Part shown: piece after piece, positions 25,423 through 37,100 of the stretch | Numbering within the stretch: the first letter of the stretch is position 1 | How the letters are laid out: the number at the start of each line of letters is the position of its first letter | Source: Pocillopora verrucosa | Taxonomy: Eukaryota; Cnidaria; Anthozoa; Scleractinia; Pocilloporidae | Direction of reading: 5' to 3' | DNA length: 64,000 nt | NCBI RefSeq assembly: GCF_036669915.1 | Contig: NC_089325.1 | Span: forward strand, 7,155,359 to 7,219,358 | Translations under genes and position numbers: made by a program | Notes under the pieces: generated by a model | What the model saw: the letters and a program-made list of their open reading frames with translations, nothing else | Database searches by the model: none | What the model was told of the DNA's origin: nothing

Positions 25423-27504
25423 TTAATATGTGAAATAGATGAGAAAACACGCAAAGACTAGCACCCGTGACGTTAAGTTTAAATTACGTGACATATTCCG
25501 AAACGTGATTACTATTGGATAGTCAAGGTCACGCGATTCAGAATAAATTGGACATTTGCTAAAATACTGAAAATTTAAGATTTCTTTAAAGTTGACCTCT
25601 TTTGGAGGATCCCTTTCTCGTTCCCAGTCTTTGTCCGAGCACTGAGGTGAGTTTAGAAGAAACATATGTTTGTTTGACTCATCAAACCACATGCAGCTGA
25701 TATTTTTAGTTTTGATTTCTTGAACTAAGAAAAAATCTCCCATTTTCCAGGCCTTTCCGATACAAGAATAAACAATATCAGACTTCTGACAGTCTGGATC
25801 ATACTTCACTTCAAATGAAAGCGTATTTTTACACGCAAACTCAACACGTGACAAAGATCCATTGCATTCGACTTGATCACTGTTAACCGACTTGAAATGG
25901 TAAACTCCTTTGCCGCGGGATGGAAGAAAACAGCGGGTTTTTCTCAGTGATGATTGGCGCCTTATTATGATTTTGTCAATATTGCGACCCCAAACAGGAT
26001 AAGGATCTCTTATGTAGGGAAGCCAGCTTGAGCAAAACAGTCGTAGTACATGATTTAAGTAATAATACACTAAAGAATTATTGTTAACACCATCCGTGAT
26101 TATCAGCTGACTTTGAGAAAGCCTGTATACTAACACATCACTTCCGGCGATTTCTGTGACACCTAAGCGAGTTAATCTGGGATAACATCCATTGGTAAAG
26201 TTTGACACAAGTATATAATCATCGATAAAGAATTTTGACCGTCCCGATCCAGGCCACTTACCGGTAACTAGTGAACTGCATTCGTGGGGAGCCTGGTGCT
26301 GAAAAATATGCCTCTGTTTACAATAGAAGTTTCCATATGGGGGAATATTAATTGATGTCTCGTTTATGATAACGTTACGTAAACCATTATGATCGGATAT
26401 TTCTTTCCAAATCCCACGAATTTTTTGGGGGAAGTTACACTCCCTTTTAGTGACCTCAGAAAGAGGTCTGTTCGTTTCTCCGACATCAACTCTTCGTCTT
26501 AAGTGCATGGTTAATGATTTTACTCCGTCCGACGTATTCCTCGTGCAAATCGGCCCATCATAAAGCTGCAAAACAACGTTATCTTCGTTCTCGACTTTTC
26601 GAAATCTAACACAGAAAAATTCTGATTTGAGAAATGTAAATGTATTTCTCGCTGCAAAATTTCGTCTTTTGGCAATAAAGTATGTAAAATTCCCATCCCT
26701 CCATGGTGCACTGAAGCAAGACAAAGCCAGATTGAAAGCGAAAGGGCTATTCAAATGACGCTCGTTCATTAAACAATCATGGTTTCTTGTTGAGTGGATC
26801 CGCAGGCCTTCTTTACCCATACAGTCAGATTCAAACGTTCCTATAATCGCAGCGTCTTTGTTAGGTAGGCATTGTTTTCCTATTAACTCATTATTGGCCT
26901 CAGTAATTTTAAATCCTCCCCTTAGCACAGCCGGACAATCCGGTACGTCCTCTAAAACACTTGAAAGCAAAGGACTTTCGTATACGAGCAGATCACTTTC
27001 ATCACAAGCCAGGTGAGTGTGATTGGGTCTCCAAGGCGAATGTTCATATGTGATCACATTTCGCCCTCTTTTCCGGAATTTCATGCAAGAATAATACTTT
27101 ACGTTCGAGCGAGTTTCATCCACCGAGTCATTGCGGAGGATAATGAAAACATGAGGGGCAAGCTTTCTCCAACAGTAAAATACCGAGCTGGTTCTTGAAG
27201 AATGCGAGTCTTCCAGTATCTCAATTTTCCCTGTATTAAACACCCATGTGTTCTCTCCTTTCACTTTGTTATTTCTGGATCCATTAAAAGGTTCAGTTCT
27301 GTCGTAAGGAAATCCATTTCCTCGTGACCACTGGCGCCATTTTCTGTTTGACAATTTTGGACCTGAGTATTGCAAAAATCCCGGAAAAGAACATTGTGGT
27401 TTCTCTTCAGGTAGACCTTGAACACCGACACAGATGTTTGAATTCGACAAGCTTAAAACAACTCCTAGACAGAGGAACAGATAATTTTGCTGAAGGGAAG
27501 CCAT
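25423..27504 (-). CDS. 693-aa intronless secreted or GPI-anchored cysteine-rich protein
   Basis: One uninterrupted reading frame of 693 codons. Residues 1-30 are a signal peptide (FLCLGVVLSLSNSNICVG). The ectodomain has regularly spaced Cys and many N-glycosylation sequons. It ends in a short hydrophobic tail (VLVFACFLIYFTY, 681-693) with no cytoplasmic residues, as in GPI-attachment signals. Cys-led motifs recur: CSFPGF at 38, CPAVLRGGFKI at 190, CNFPQKIRGIW at 356 and CFLPSRGKGVY at 525. Each is followed by W/F-rich strands and further Cys, suggesting four related beta-rich units. The pattern (C-F-P-x-W-x-G-x-W and CP-x-GGF) recalls the uncharacterised invertebrate ectodomain families DUF7042 to DUF7045; this is a tentative resemblance, not a database result. 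Lack of introns is odd beside intron-rich neighbours. A TATAA-like ATAAATA lies about 45 bp before the start. Function unknown. Confidence 0.85.
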   Translation of the reverse strand: MASLQQNYLFLCLGVVLSLSNSNICVGVQGLPEEKPQCSFPGFLQYSGPKLSNRKWRQWSRGNGFPYDRTEPFNGSRNNKVKGENTWVFNTGKIEILEDSHSSRTSSVFYCWRKLAPHVFIILRNDSVDETRSNVKYYSCMKFRKRGRNVITYEHSPWRPNHTHLACDESDLLVYESPLLSSVLEDVPDCPAVLRGGFKITEANNELIGKQCLPNKDAAIIGTFESDCMGKEGLRIHSTRNHDCLMNERHLNSPFAFNLALSCFSAPWRDGNFTYFIAKRRNFAARNTFTFLKSEFFCVRFRKVENEDNVVLQLYDGPICTRNTSDGVKSLTMHLRRRVDVGETNRPLSEVTKRECNFPQKIRGIWKEISDHNGLRNVIINETSINIPPYGNFYCKQRHIFQHQAPHECSSLVTGKWPGSGRSKFFIDDYILVSNFTNGCYPRLTRLGVTEIAGSDVLVYRLSQSQLIITDGVNNNSLVYYYLNHVLRLFCSSWLPYIRDPYPVWGRNIDKIIIRRQSSLRKTRCFLPSRGKGVYHFKSVNSDQVECNGSLSRVEFACKNTLSFEVKYDPDCQKSDIVYSCIGKAWKMGDFFLVQEIKTKNISCMWFDESNKHMFLLNSPQCSDKDWERERDPPKEVNFKEILNFQYFSKCPIYSESRDLDYPIVITFRNMSRNLNLTSRVLVFACFLIYFTY

Positions 27505-28536
27505 TTAAAAACACATTGGGAAAGAAGCCGAGCAGAACGCAATGCTATTTATGTTAATCGCATACATGATCATTACCCCTTATCGATAACCTACTGATAG
27601 CGACCAACCACTGAGATGGCGGTGCTTTCAGTAATGAGCTGCTTGAAGTGATTCTGAGCGTAATCAATCTAAACATTTTTTACACTGAACAACAAAGCCG
27701 CCCAAAGACAACAGCAGTGCGCGGCCGTCAGACTCCCTATCGTGGTCAACCAGCCGGTTTTTAAACTTTAATTTTGATGCATAGTCTTCAAAAGTAATTA
27801 GATTTTTACAAAAAAGCTATAATTCTACTGCAACCCGGTTGAGAGCCTTTCACTGCTACCTCAGCATGAAACGTAAACTAAAGTTAATTGAAAATTTTTG
27901 CTTTCTTTTTTCAGTTCCGGATCGAAAGTCAATGAGCATTGTGCATTGCATAATTCAACTTTTCAGTAAAAACTAAATGACAAACGCAAGTTTAGCAACT
28001 CGCCAACGTTCAAACATGTTTTATATTTCTGTTCGCTTACTACAGATCGATGGTAGCAAATACGATTAATTTTGGAATACAAGAGCGCTGAATAGGGCTT
28101 GTAATGAAGGTTAATTCTGCAGTAGGAATTGGAGGAAAAATTTAGGACTTGCGCCAGCATCTGGTTTAGACAGGATGTTTCATTGTTAAGGGGTTTAGTT
28201 AATAAGTTTAGAATAAGTGGAAATGTTGGGGAAACGTTTTGTGCAAGTTACATCCTACGCAACAGTTTATTAGCAGTCTTAGATTTGCTTCTACTTGTCT
28301 ATAGTTTTATATTTTGCCCCTTCATTACTGATATCGCACTCATCTTCGTTCGGCGTTATGGTTTACACATTGGCTATGAAGTGCTGTCATTAAAAATCTC
28401 ACCAAAAGAAATAACATTTAATCTCAAGTACGATTTTTTCAGGTTTAATATTCCCGAATATTGTGCTTTTCATTGAACAGAATGTGTTATGTACAGCTCT
28501 GTATTACACTAACTGCCTGTTGAACATAACCAGCGT
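27505..28536. other. Region between the two secreted-protein genes
   Basis: About 1 kb holding the promoter of the 693-aa gene and the 3' flank of the 210-aa gene. A 115-codon plus-strand frame (28129-28476) has no recognisable domain, start context or splice partner and is not called. Confidence 0.4.
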
Positions 28537-30176
28537 TTAGCACATCAACCCGCGATATTTCTCATCTTCCTGTAGCATCTTCTCTCCCAGTTGGCGACAA
28601 AGATTGGAAAAACTCCTCACGATCTTCCATCTGGTACAATACCCGTCACCAACCTTTTCGTAACAGTTGATAAACTTTTGCACATTATGGCACATGTTCG
28701 CGTCGGAACGGTTTTCCAAGAAGTGCTCCACACATATATTGTGGACAACCTTCGCACCTAGCGGGCAGATATCAAAACCTGCGAAAAAATAAAGTGATTG
28801 AAGGTGTTTTTGACCGTCCCTTCTCAGCCACTGGAAATGAGCAAAAGAGTGGACGCGCGAAAAACGGGGAGGGGGTCTGGTGAAGCAATTACGAAAAGTT
28901 TCAGTTTTTCAAAATCACAGGGGCTTAAGCTTATATGTAATACTTACCGATGTAGTCTGTCCTGTTCCTTGCTGTCGAATAAACGGAAGATGGAAGTGAA
29001 TTACGTAACAGTTAAAAAATGTCGCTTCAGAATTTTATTGATTCAGTAAGAAGGGAATTCATTAGTGAAGTAGTTGGTATTTAGGTGTCTTGACGTCAAT
29101 GATAACAATAACAGTGATTTGGGGAAAAACGTGGACAAGAAAGAAAAGATGATTATATCGAAGGTAGCTTATTAAAGCTGTTTAAGGCTGCATTCAAGAG
29201 TTGTTGTTGTTTTGTTGTTTTGTTGTATTGTTGTTTTATTGTTGTTGTTGTTGACGGTGGTGATGATAATGACTGAGATGTCACAGTGATTGTCAATGGA
29301 ATACCTGTTACGTTGAAAAATAAAATAAAATAAAAAGCGGAACGGGGTAATCTTTGATGAAAAAGACCTTGCCTCCTTGTTAAGAAATCTGCGATGGACT
29401 TTTAGAAGAGCGGCATTTTCTCTTACCATTAAGTACTCGTTCAAGGTCATGGTAATTATGGTGGGGGCATACACCACACTTTTTGTCCATTATACCATGT
29501 TCCAAGACAACATAGCTGTAATTCTGAAGCCACGAGCCACCGATGCAGCGTCCAAGAGAACCATCCAAACAGTTCATAAACACCTGGCGAGATAGTTCAC
29601 AAAGATGACACAAACGACTAATGTTTGGTCAACCTAATCTCCTGAACGCCCTGAGGCTTTCCTTCCGGCACATACCTACCCCCACTTTCCCTTCGATCGT
29701 GGGTTTGTTAGGTGCCTGTGTTAAACGAAATATGTTACTGGGTTGAATATCTAAATAGGGGAGGCAATGGTGAACTTCTCCTTCCTCGTCTGGTAAGCTC
29801 GGAGGCTTTTGATTTATTGCAATCAACCATATGACGCCCTCCCCTCCCCTCCCCTCCCCTCCCCGTGAAGAGACCGTGGGTATGAGGTAAGAGTTGAGCC
29901 AAAGAAGACATTTACTAGTATTACTAGTATTTATATACACGGGTAATTATATACACTAGTACTGACCTGTAGAGCTGTGCAGTAAACATTTCTCATTCCT
30001 CTCTCTCGTTTTCCGGCCGTAGCATTCATGAACACCTGTTTGAACTCACCGTTGCATCTTTTGATGTTGTCGTATTCACACTGTTTTGTCGTGTCTTCAA
30101 CGGGCAGGTCACAGACACAGCTATAAATCAAGAAGAAGAAGACCCCGGCGTAGAGGAACAGGGTTGGTGACGTCAT
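28537..30176 (-). CDS. 210-aa cysteine-rich secreted protein, unknown family
   Basis: Four exons, 30176-29967, 29583-29427, 28971-28948 and 28778-28537, join through phases 0, 1 and 1 into a 210-aa protein. Residues 1-22 are a signal peptide (LFLYAGVFFFLIYSCVC). The mature part is hydrophilic with many Cys, including CEYDNIKRC, CLDGSLGRC, KKCGVC and NMCHNVQKFINC, plus several N-glycosylation sites (NATAG, NYS, NRT, NRS). The chain ends at a terminal Cys. There is no transmembrane segment after the signal peptide. The paired-Cys helical look (C-x-N-V-x-K-F-x-N-C, C-x-x-W) resembles small animal secreted helical-bundle domains, but I do not recognise the family. Exon 3 is only 24 nt (encoding part of ARNRTDYIG). 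It is supported by the CGACAG acceptor, the GTAAGT donor and exact phase agreement on both sides. Confidence 0.75.
29829..29863. repeat. (CCCCT)n microsatellite
   Basis: Short run of CCCCT units in the first intron of the 210-aa gene. Confidence 0.8.
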
Positions 30177-30323
30177 GGCGAGTAAGAGTCGATGAAGGCC
30201 TCTAGAATTACAGAAGAAAAAGAAAGCTTATTATCAGGAAACATGACTGGGGTGAAGACCACAAAGAGTTAAGATCATGGTTATAAACAAACATCATCAT
30301 CTCAATTCTGATTGAATAAAAGA

Positions 30324-30366
<43 letters not shown>

Positions 30367-30394
30367 TATAACAGGTTAATTTGGTATTATCAAC

Positions 30395-30535
30395 TGAGTT
30401 GATGACGTAGATTGGCCACCGTGAAGAGTTTCAGAGCTGACGTTTCGAGCGTCAGCTTTGAAACTCTTTACGATGACCAATTTACGTTATTAATGCCGTT
30501 GATATTATCAAATTACCTTGTTCAATTCTGATTAG
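30395..30535. repeat. Foldback repeat with palindromic core
   Basis: Imperfect inverted repeat. Left: TGGCCACCGTGAAGAGTTTC and AGCTGACG. Right: CGTCAGCTTTGAAACTCTTTA and GATGACCAATTTACG. The outer ends TTATCAACTGAGTTGATGA are themselves palindromic. Related pieces occur at 40060-40190 and 51980-52030, so this is a dispersed family. Confidence 0.7.
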
Positions 30536-31502
30536 CTAACTCCAGCTGGTGCCGCGCAATGTCGTCCAAACGTCATACCCGAAGACAATCGTTTTTATCA
30601 TTCCACACAGTAGTGACTTTCATCCTTAAAATATGTCTTGACTTTGGTCGATGATACAGCTTAAGGGACCGTCATCATTTTTTTAGCGTGATTTCAGGCA
30701 AGCGCGGGTACGCACGCGGCAGGGCAACGAAGGCGTGAAGGGCGAGTCACGTGCACGAATGACGCCACGCATCTCTTCTTGCTGCTGTCTTATCCCTCGC
30801 CCTTTCCTCGCATTCAAGACGAACGTAGTCTCGATCGCTTGAAAAGACGCAAATGAAAAGATATGATAGAGCCCCTCTTTAGGCCACTTATTACATGCCC
30901 CTCTGCTTGATTCTCTTTAGGATGCTCAACCTCATTCAATTATTGTTGCTTCGTGCAAACTATTACGGTTTCCAAAAATTGTAAATTCATTGAATCTTCC
31001 TCGGCGTATTGTCCTGGTGTACCGGGTCGCTTTAATATCTTATTTCATTTTGTTACTATAACAAAGCTTACCATTACCTTATCAGTAGCCGATCTACTCG
31101 AACCCAGACTCCTACCTCCCAACTTCAATCTCCCTTCCTTTCCGCTGGCTTAAGGAACTACTTAAAATGTTGAATGAAAATTTTTTTTTTTTTTTTCCGA
31201 ACACGTTATGCTCAAATTTCATTGATCTATCGGACGCAAAGACGATCTATTTATATTTCAATCCTGCAAACAGAGTTTCCAAGAATTAAGTCAGCTGATT
31301 CTCGCCAAACGAAAATTCTCTAGATTTGACTGAGATCTGATCTGGTGTTCGGTCCTGATACAAAGGTATTTTGTTACTACCTTTCACAATTTGTAATGAA
31401 ATAAATTTCATTTGACCAGTGAATTGAAAATCAAATAAAGTAATAATCCCCGCGGGTAAGCTTCAACTTTAGCAAATGCAGAAAAGAATACTAAGAAAAA
31501 TT

Positions 31503-31578
31503 CAGGCTTCGACGGGATTCGAACCCGTACTTTCCAGATTGAAGTCGAGTCATACCACCAACTAAGCTACTAAGCAGG
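31503..31578 (-). repeat. tRNA-like element, probably pseudo-tRNA or SINE head
   Basis: On the minus strand it has a perfect A-box (TAGCTTAGTTGG), a perfect B-box (GGTTCGAATCC) and a five-pair T stem (ACGGG/CCCGT). The acceptor stem has at least two mismatches, and the anticodon arm around ACTTCAA does not pair properly. A functional tRNA is therefore unlikely but not excluded. Confidence 0.5.
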
Positions 31579-34178
31579 AATTGTCTTAAGAGCAAGGGAA
31601 GACTACTTCAGAGATCCGATTACTTTTGGCAAACTCAATCAACCTACAATAATACTTACATTTATTTCCACTCGGCTTTGCGGCAAATATACAAACCTTA
31701 ACACCGTGATTAAAACTTTCATTTTATAGTTCACTGATGCAATTACTGGGAATAAAGATGCGACAGAGTCTCCTTATCTATTGTCTGAGTCGAGACAAAA
31801 CTGAATGGAAACAAAAGAAATTATTTGTGCTTGTGAGCGGATATCCTTCCCTATTCAGTCCAGTCCAAAGTTGTCTTCCAATTTAAGGTTTCTATTCTGT
31901 ACTGATTTGGCGCGAATGTCGATTCCAATATTCCTTGTTATTGCCTAGTGTCGGTTTTAATGAAGAGATCAGGAAGCTAAATTTGAGACTGGTAAGTGCT
32001 GAGGCACGTAATAGAAGAACAAATATAACTACGAAAAAATCATGTGAATAGATCCAAAAAAAAAACAATCAAAAAATTGTTCTTAGAGAGAAGGAAGAGG
32101 ATAACATTTCCATCCCAACAGACCCGAATTCTTTCCTACACGCTAATCTAGGTGGAAGTTTGGGTCTGGCCGTGGGATTTTGTTTCACAGATCCCGTTCG
32201 TTATCATTTGACGGATATTTTGTTAGATCTAACTCCTTATTTCAGCAAGTTTGCAACTGAATTACGAATGATTTAAAGTTGAATCCCGAGTTAAAAAATC
32301 AGAGGTCGAACTGAATAAATGGATTCTTTACAACGAGAGCCAACTGTATCAGGGATATTTTCACTATGCCTTTTTCTCGATAAATGCTGTATCCATGCAG
32401 GACTACATTACTTGAACTATAACAGTTAACTTTCAAATGAAGTATTTCAAATTGGGAATCCCACATCAAAAGTGACAATATTTATGTCTGATCATACACA
32501 ATTGAACACTTAAGGATCGATTAAAGATTCTTTCTTTCCTAAAATTTATTACTCTAACCATATCAACCCTTATGAATAAGAACTTCCAACACTTCCATTA
32601 ATAAATCTAATTTCAAAATTCTCCTGTTAGACAAAGTACTCCATTTCATTCAATGTTGAGATGTCTCTTAATTTTCCTGAAGACTCCTCGAGTTAAATCA
32701 CTGATATTTGACCAGGATTACAAAACATCTTTACTCCTTACAATGAGGTCTTTGGTTAGATCAAAAGCTATCAGTTAGAGAATTGAAAATTCACCCATTA
32801 GTTCAAGGGCGATTCTGGTCAATTCAAGAGGTTAAATGCTCTTACGAGTAGCATAAGTCGCCGCACGCTAATCATGTTTCAATTTGCAAAAATAATAATA
32901 ATACAAATCAATTTTGTCCTTCTCCCCAAGTTATTTTGTTGCCTGTAGTTAGCGTCTGGCTCCTGTGGGAAGAGGAGCTAGACTATTATTAGGCGAAATT
33001 TAGATTGAGTTAAATATTCTGTCTGCGACCTATTACATGTAAGGGTTGGCAGGTTCCTTGCTCGCCATTCACTGTGGTTTTATGAATTTCCATTTCAAAT
33101 ATTGACCAAATGACACAAGTGCTTTTGGGTCTATTGAGTTGAAGCGATTATCTTTTGGACGATGAAATTTTTTATCTCGTATTTGATAAAACACGGAAGA
33201 GGAGTGTTGAAAATTAACGGTTTACAGTTTCACATGTGAAGGTGATTGAAAATTACATTTGTAAGTACTTAACAGACCGAACAGCAAACCAGTAAGCGCG
33301 CAGGAATCTGAATTGAAGGCCTGGGTTTCAGCCTTGGCCTCATCATTTTGTTATGTTCTTGAGGAAGACACGTAAGTATGACATTGCCTCTCTCTGTACA
33401 AGAGTACGCCAGAGTATTTAATATCCGTAGCAGGAAAAGTTCGCTGGTCTCCCTGTTCACTAATTCTTTTACTTTTACTCTAAAATTTCAGTTTGTCGTG
33501 TATCCCGCCTGGGTATCTGAACTAACATTTCAATCTTAGTAGCTGATCAACTTTACCAGTACTCTTGGGACCAATCAGCTATTCAAATAACAAGCCATTT
33601 TATTCAAAATTCTCGTCACAGATATAAAGGAAATTACAAGCAATATATCAAATTAATTACAATAAAATAGACGATATTTAAACATATATCTCAATGACTA
33701 AGACTGAATTTTTATCAGTCGGTCGGATTTAGGAGCAAATGTCCCTGAAAGAAAGACTACTGAGGAGGAAAGGTTCAGACCATTTTCGCTCAAGGTCTAT
33801 CACTGAGCGAGAAACTAGAGGGACACGACTCCAAAAGATTCGCGAATAATCCAGAAGCTGCTTTTGAGGAGATGTTCATGCGATACAAGACTCAAACCTA
33901 AAAAGTTTCTTACGACAAACTGCACGCAAAGGTTAAGTGATTGCTTAGAAGGTTAGAAGAAAAAATTTACAGTTTCCCGTTTTCACCTAAATAGCTCCTG
34001 AAAACAAAGGTCACACGGAACTGCGCTGCTTTTAAAGCTACGCTTTTACATAAACTTAAGCCCTAAGTCTGTCTTTGCCTTCACACGAAAACAGTATTGT
34101 CTTGGTTGATGGCGTGTTGCACTTTGATTCATCATTAAATATTGAACCAACATTTTATACACGTTACTGCCTGCAGTA

Positions 34179-37100
34179 TCAATTCTCAGCGGCGATCTCC
34201 TGGATGTAGCTCGGAATCAGTTGACGTAATTCCTCTACGGTACAGTCCTCGGGCATCGGGAGTTTGGTTACGTGAGGAACTAGTATATGTGTTGGCAAAA
34301 GGGCCTCTCCTTCATCGGTGTGGTCCGTCTGAGTGAGAATAAAAAGGAAAAGCAAGCTGCTAAAACTGTATTCTTTTTTGACTCCCCTATAGCCTAGTTC
34401 TCCACCTTTGTTTCCAGTCACACAACAGCAAGAAAGAGTACTTCTCAAAAAGTTTCACACTTTTCTACTTCCCCAAACAGCCGATGATTACAAGGCATTT
34501 TAAAAGAATTCCAAAGGCCACGAATGCAAAAGTTATGCCGCCAAACGATGAACATTCTGAGAACATAGGGTAAAATTTTCACAACGGGCGGAGAATATTC
34601 ATAGCCTCAGCAAACAAATGGGTTGACAGACAAACAAAGGGTTTGCTCACCAGTTCCTTCAAGACAATCTTCAAGAAATTAGCGCACATCTTAGCCATGT
34701 CGTATTGACACAACCTGAAATAGCAAACAAGGCATCACATGAACTATCAGCCCCAAATGCAGTGCGACATACTAAAAGCTCTGTTAAGTTACCGAGACTC
34801 CGTTAAGTTACTCCGTTAAGTTACCAGGACTTTCGACAAATGGGCACCTGGGCACTAACAACAACCCCGTTAACAAGACCACTCATCACAGGCCAGAATA
34901 ATTACGTATCAAAAGGTTGACCTATACAACGCCACGTGTTTCTTGAACAAACCATATACACAGCGGTTTTCACTCTGAATAAATGATATTGTACTTACAT
35001 GTCTTTGGGTATGTCCGATGTTAAACTGTTGATCCTCGAACAAAGAGACGTGACTTCAGCATAGATGCCTTCCCAGTCATACTTAGTTGGCACAAAGTTC
35101 TCCTGAAGATGACAAACAAATATTTATTTGACATTTGCTCTAATAGCAAATCGCTTAAAATACTGGATTCTTCCAATTCAGTGGTATTCTAAAGAAAACT
35201 TTCCGTGTTATAATTTTCACCTGTGCAGAATCACTTGTTTGTTAAAAACCAATCACTACTAAAATAACCTGCGCACATCAGTTTTTACCTTTGAAATGTC
35301 TTGGAACTTCTCCATCAAAGAAAGATAATCCAGAAACACCTAAACAACAAAATCAAGTGTAGGTGTTTAACAGCCTAAATACATGTCTTCAGAGGTCAAT
35401 TAGCAACCATTCTTGGCAATATTATACACTTTCATCTTTATTCTACTGCCAATAAGTTTTCTGAAAGTGCGTATTTCACATACAGTGCAAATCTTTGCCA
35501 TTTAAATGCGAAAGACTCACAATAGTTCAAAGCACTAGTGCCAGTGAAAGACATTATCTTCAAATCAGCCTGTTCTAGGCCCTCTTTCAGTAAAGACAAG
35601 CAGCAATCGAGCAACAAATGTCAGTTACAGTTGGATTAATCCTGTCGTCAATCGTACGCCAACTTTTTGGCCCGTTTCCGCTGACTAAGTGGCCGGCACA
35701 AGCTGTTCATGAATTAATGATATAATTTACCAATTCGTTACTTTGCTGCAAACAGCTTCGTGTATGACAATACACAAGCCTTTTAAAAACGAGACACAAG
35801 CCTTTAAAAGTCCTGTTTAGTGAAACAAACCTAGAAGATTCCTCCGCCGTGATCAAGAAACTTTTCTTCATCGCCTCAACACTCCCCTCCCCCCAACACC
35901 CCACACCCCTCAAAAAGGAGGGTGAAGGATCAACGCAAGCGACATCCACTATAGTCTTGAAGAGCAAGGAATCAGCACTTCAACGCTAAAGAAGGGAAAT
36001 AAAAAGCTCGGTTCTTGTATTGATAAATAACTGACCTGCCCTCCTGTTGCCCAATCCTTCACGGTCGAGCTGCGATCTCGTGCTTCCAGTTCTTTCAATA
36101 AAGTTTTTAAAAAGTCGTATTCCGCTAAACAAACAACAGCAAAAAAGAAGATGAAATAATCTAAATATCCATTGTTGTTTTGAAATGACCAGTTTCACGT
36201 AGCACCACAATTCATGGTATCACGTCCGAACGCTTTTCCCCAAAACTTTCTATCGAATATTGTTCATATATTTGTGTCTTACCGTTAATAATTGCGTCAC
36301 TGACGAGACTGCGCAGAATAACGCTATGCCCCAGACTCCAGTGGCGAGCCTTGACTAGGTGGAAAGCTTCCTCACGAGTTTTTCCTTCATAGCGCGCTCG
36401 CAAGGCCTACAGAAAACAAACACAAAAAAAAAAAAAACAACCACAACAACAAAAAACAATGTTACTTCCAATGTATAAAACATCACTTTATAGCTTTGGA
36501 TGTTTAACACAGACTTTCGTCATAGGAAACAAAACGGCTCTTTTCCCAGAACAAATCACCATACCTTAGCTTCGTGTATCCATTCCGCAGGGATTTTCAA
36601 TTTATTCAACATGAAACGTTCTTTCTCTGAGTTAGCATGATCCTCTGACACACAACAGTAACGACACAGAAGGCTCCGAACCACATTCTCTCGCCTGATG
36701 ACGTTAACGAAACGTGAAAGGATTTCTCAATCATAAACAGAAAAAAGATATATTTTTGATCGTGCGCAGGAACTAAGCTTAATTTTTGCGAGCGAAGCGA
36801 GCTTAAAAAACGCGCGCCAGTTTTTAACATTTAGAAGTCGCTGATTCAAATGGGACTTTTCAGTGGGGAACGAGAACAATAGGAACTCCTCGGTCAAAAC
36901 GCAATCCTAAAAAAACAAAAAGCCTTCAGCCAAGTAGAATTTAAAATGCGACAAACGCAGAGAACCCTTCTCCCTTCCTGTTTTAACAGAATCTCAAGAT
37001 GTTCAAGTAAATCACTGCCATTAAATCGACAGATTTGAACACTTCTTGCCGTGAATATTGAACACACCTGGTTGGTTCCTCAATGTGCAACAAGACAAAC

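Larger units (their letters stand above)
30177..34178. other. Four-kilobase gene-poor interval
   Basis: No exon with coding character or splice support was found on either strand. It holds the promoter of the 210-aa gene on the left, a foldback repeat (30395-30535), a tRNA-like element (31503-31578), poly(T) and other low-complexity stretches, and on the right the NUP98 3' UTR. A minus-strand AATAAA at about 33600-33605 may serve NUP98. Confidence 0.5.

Noticed and set aside
28129..28476. 115-codon plus frame with a hydrophobic middle
   Set aside because: No domain, no good start and no splice partner; codon use looks like AT-rich non-coding DNA.
29195..29252. TTGTT-rich tract as possible coding Gln/Asn repeat
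   Set aside because: Intronic simple repeat with no splice support.
33269..33460. 63-codon minus frame in the gene-poor interval
   Set aside because: Isolated short frame without signal peptide, domain or splice context.
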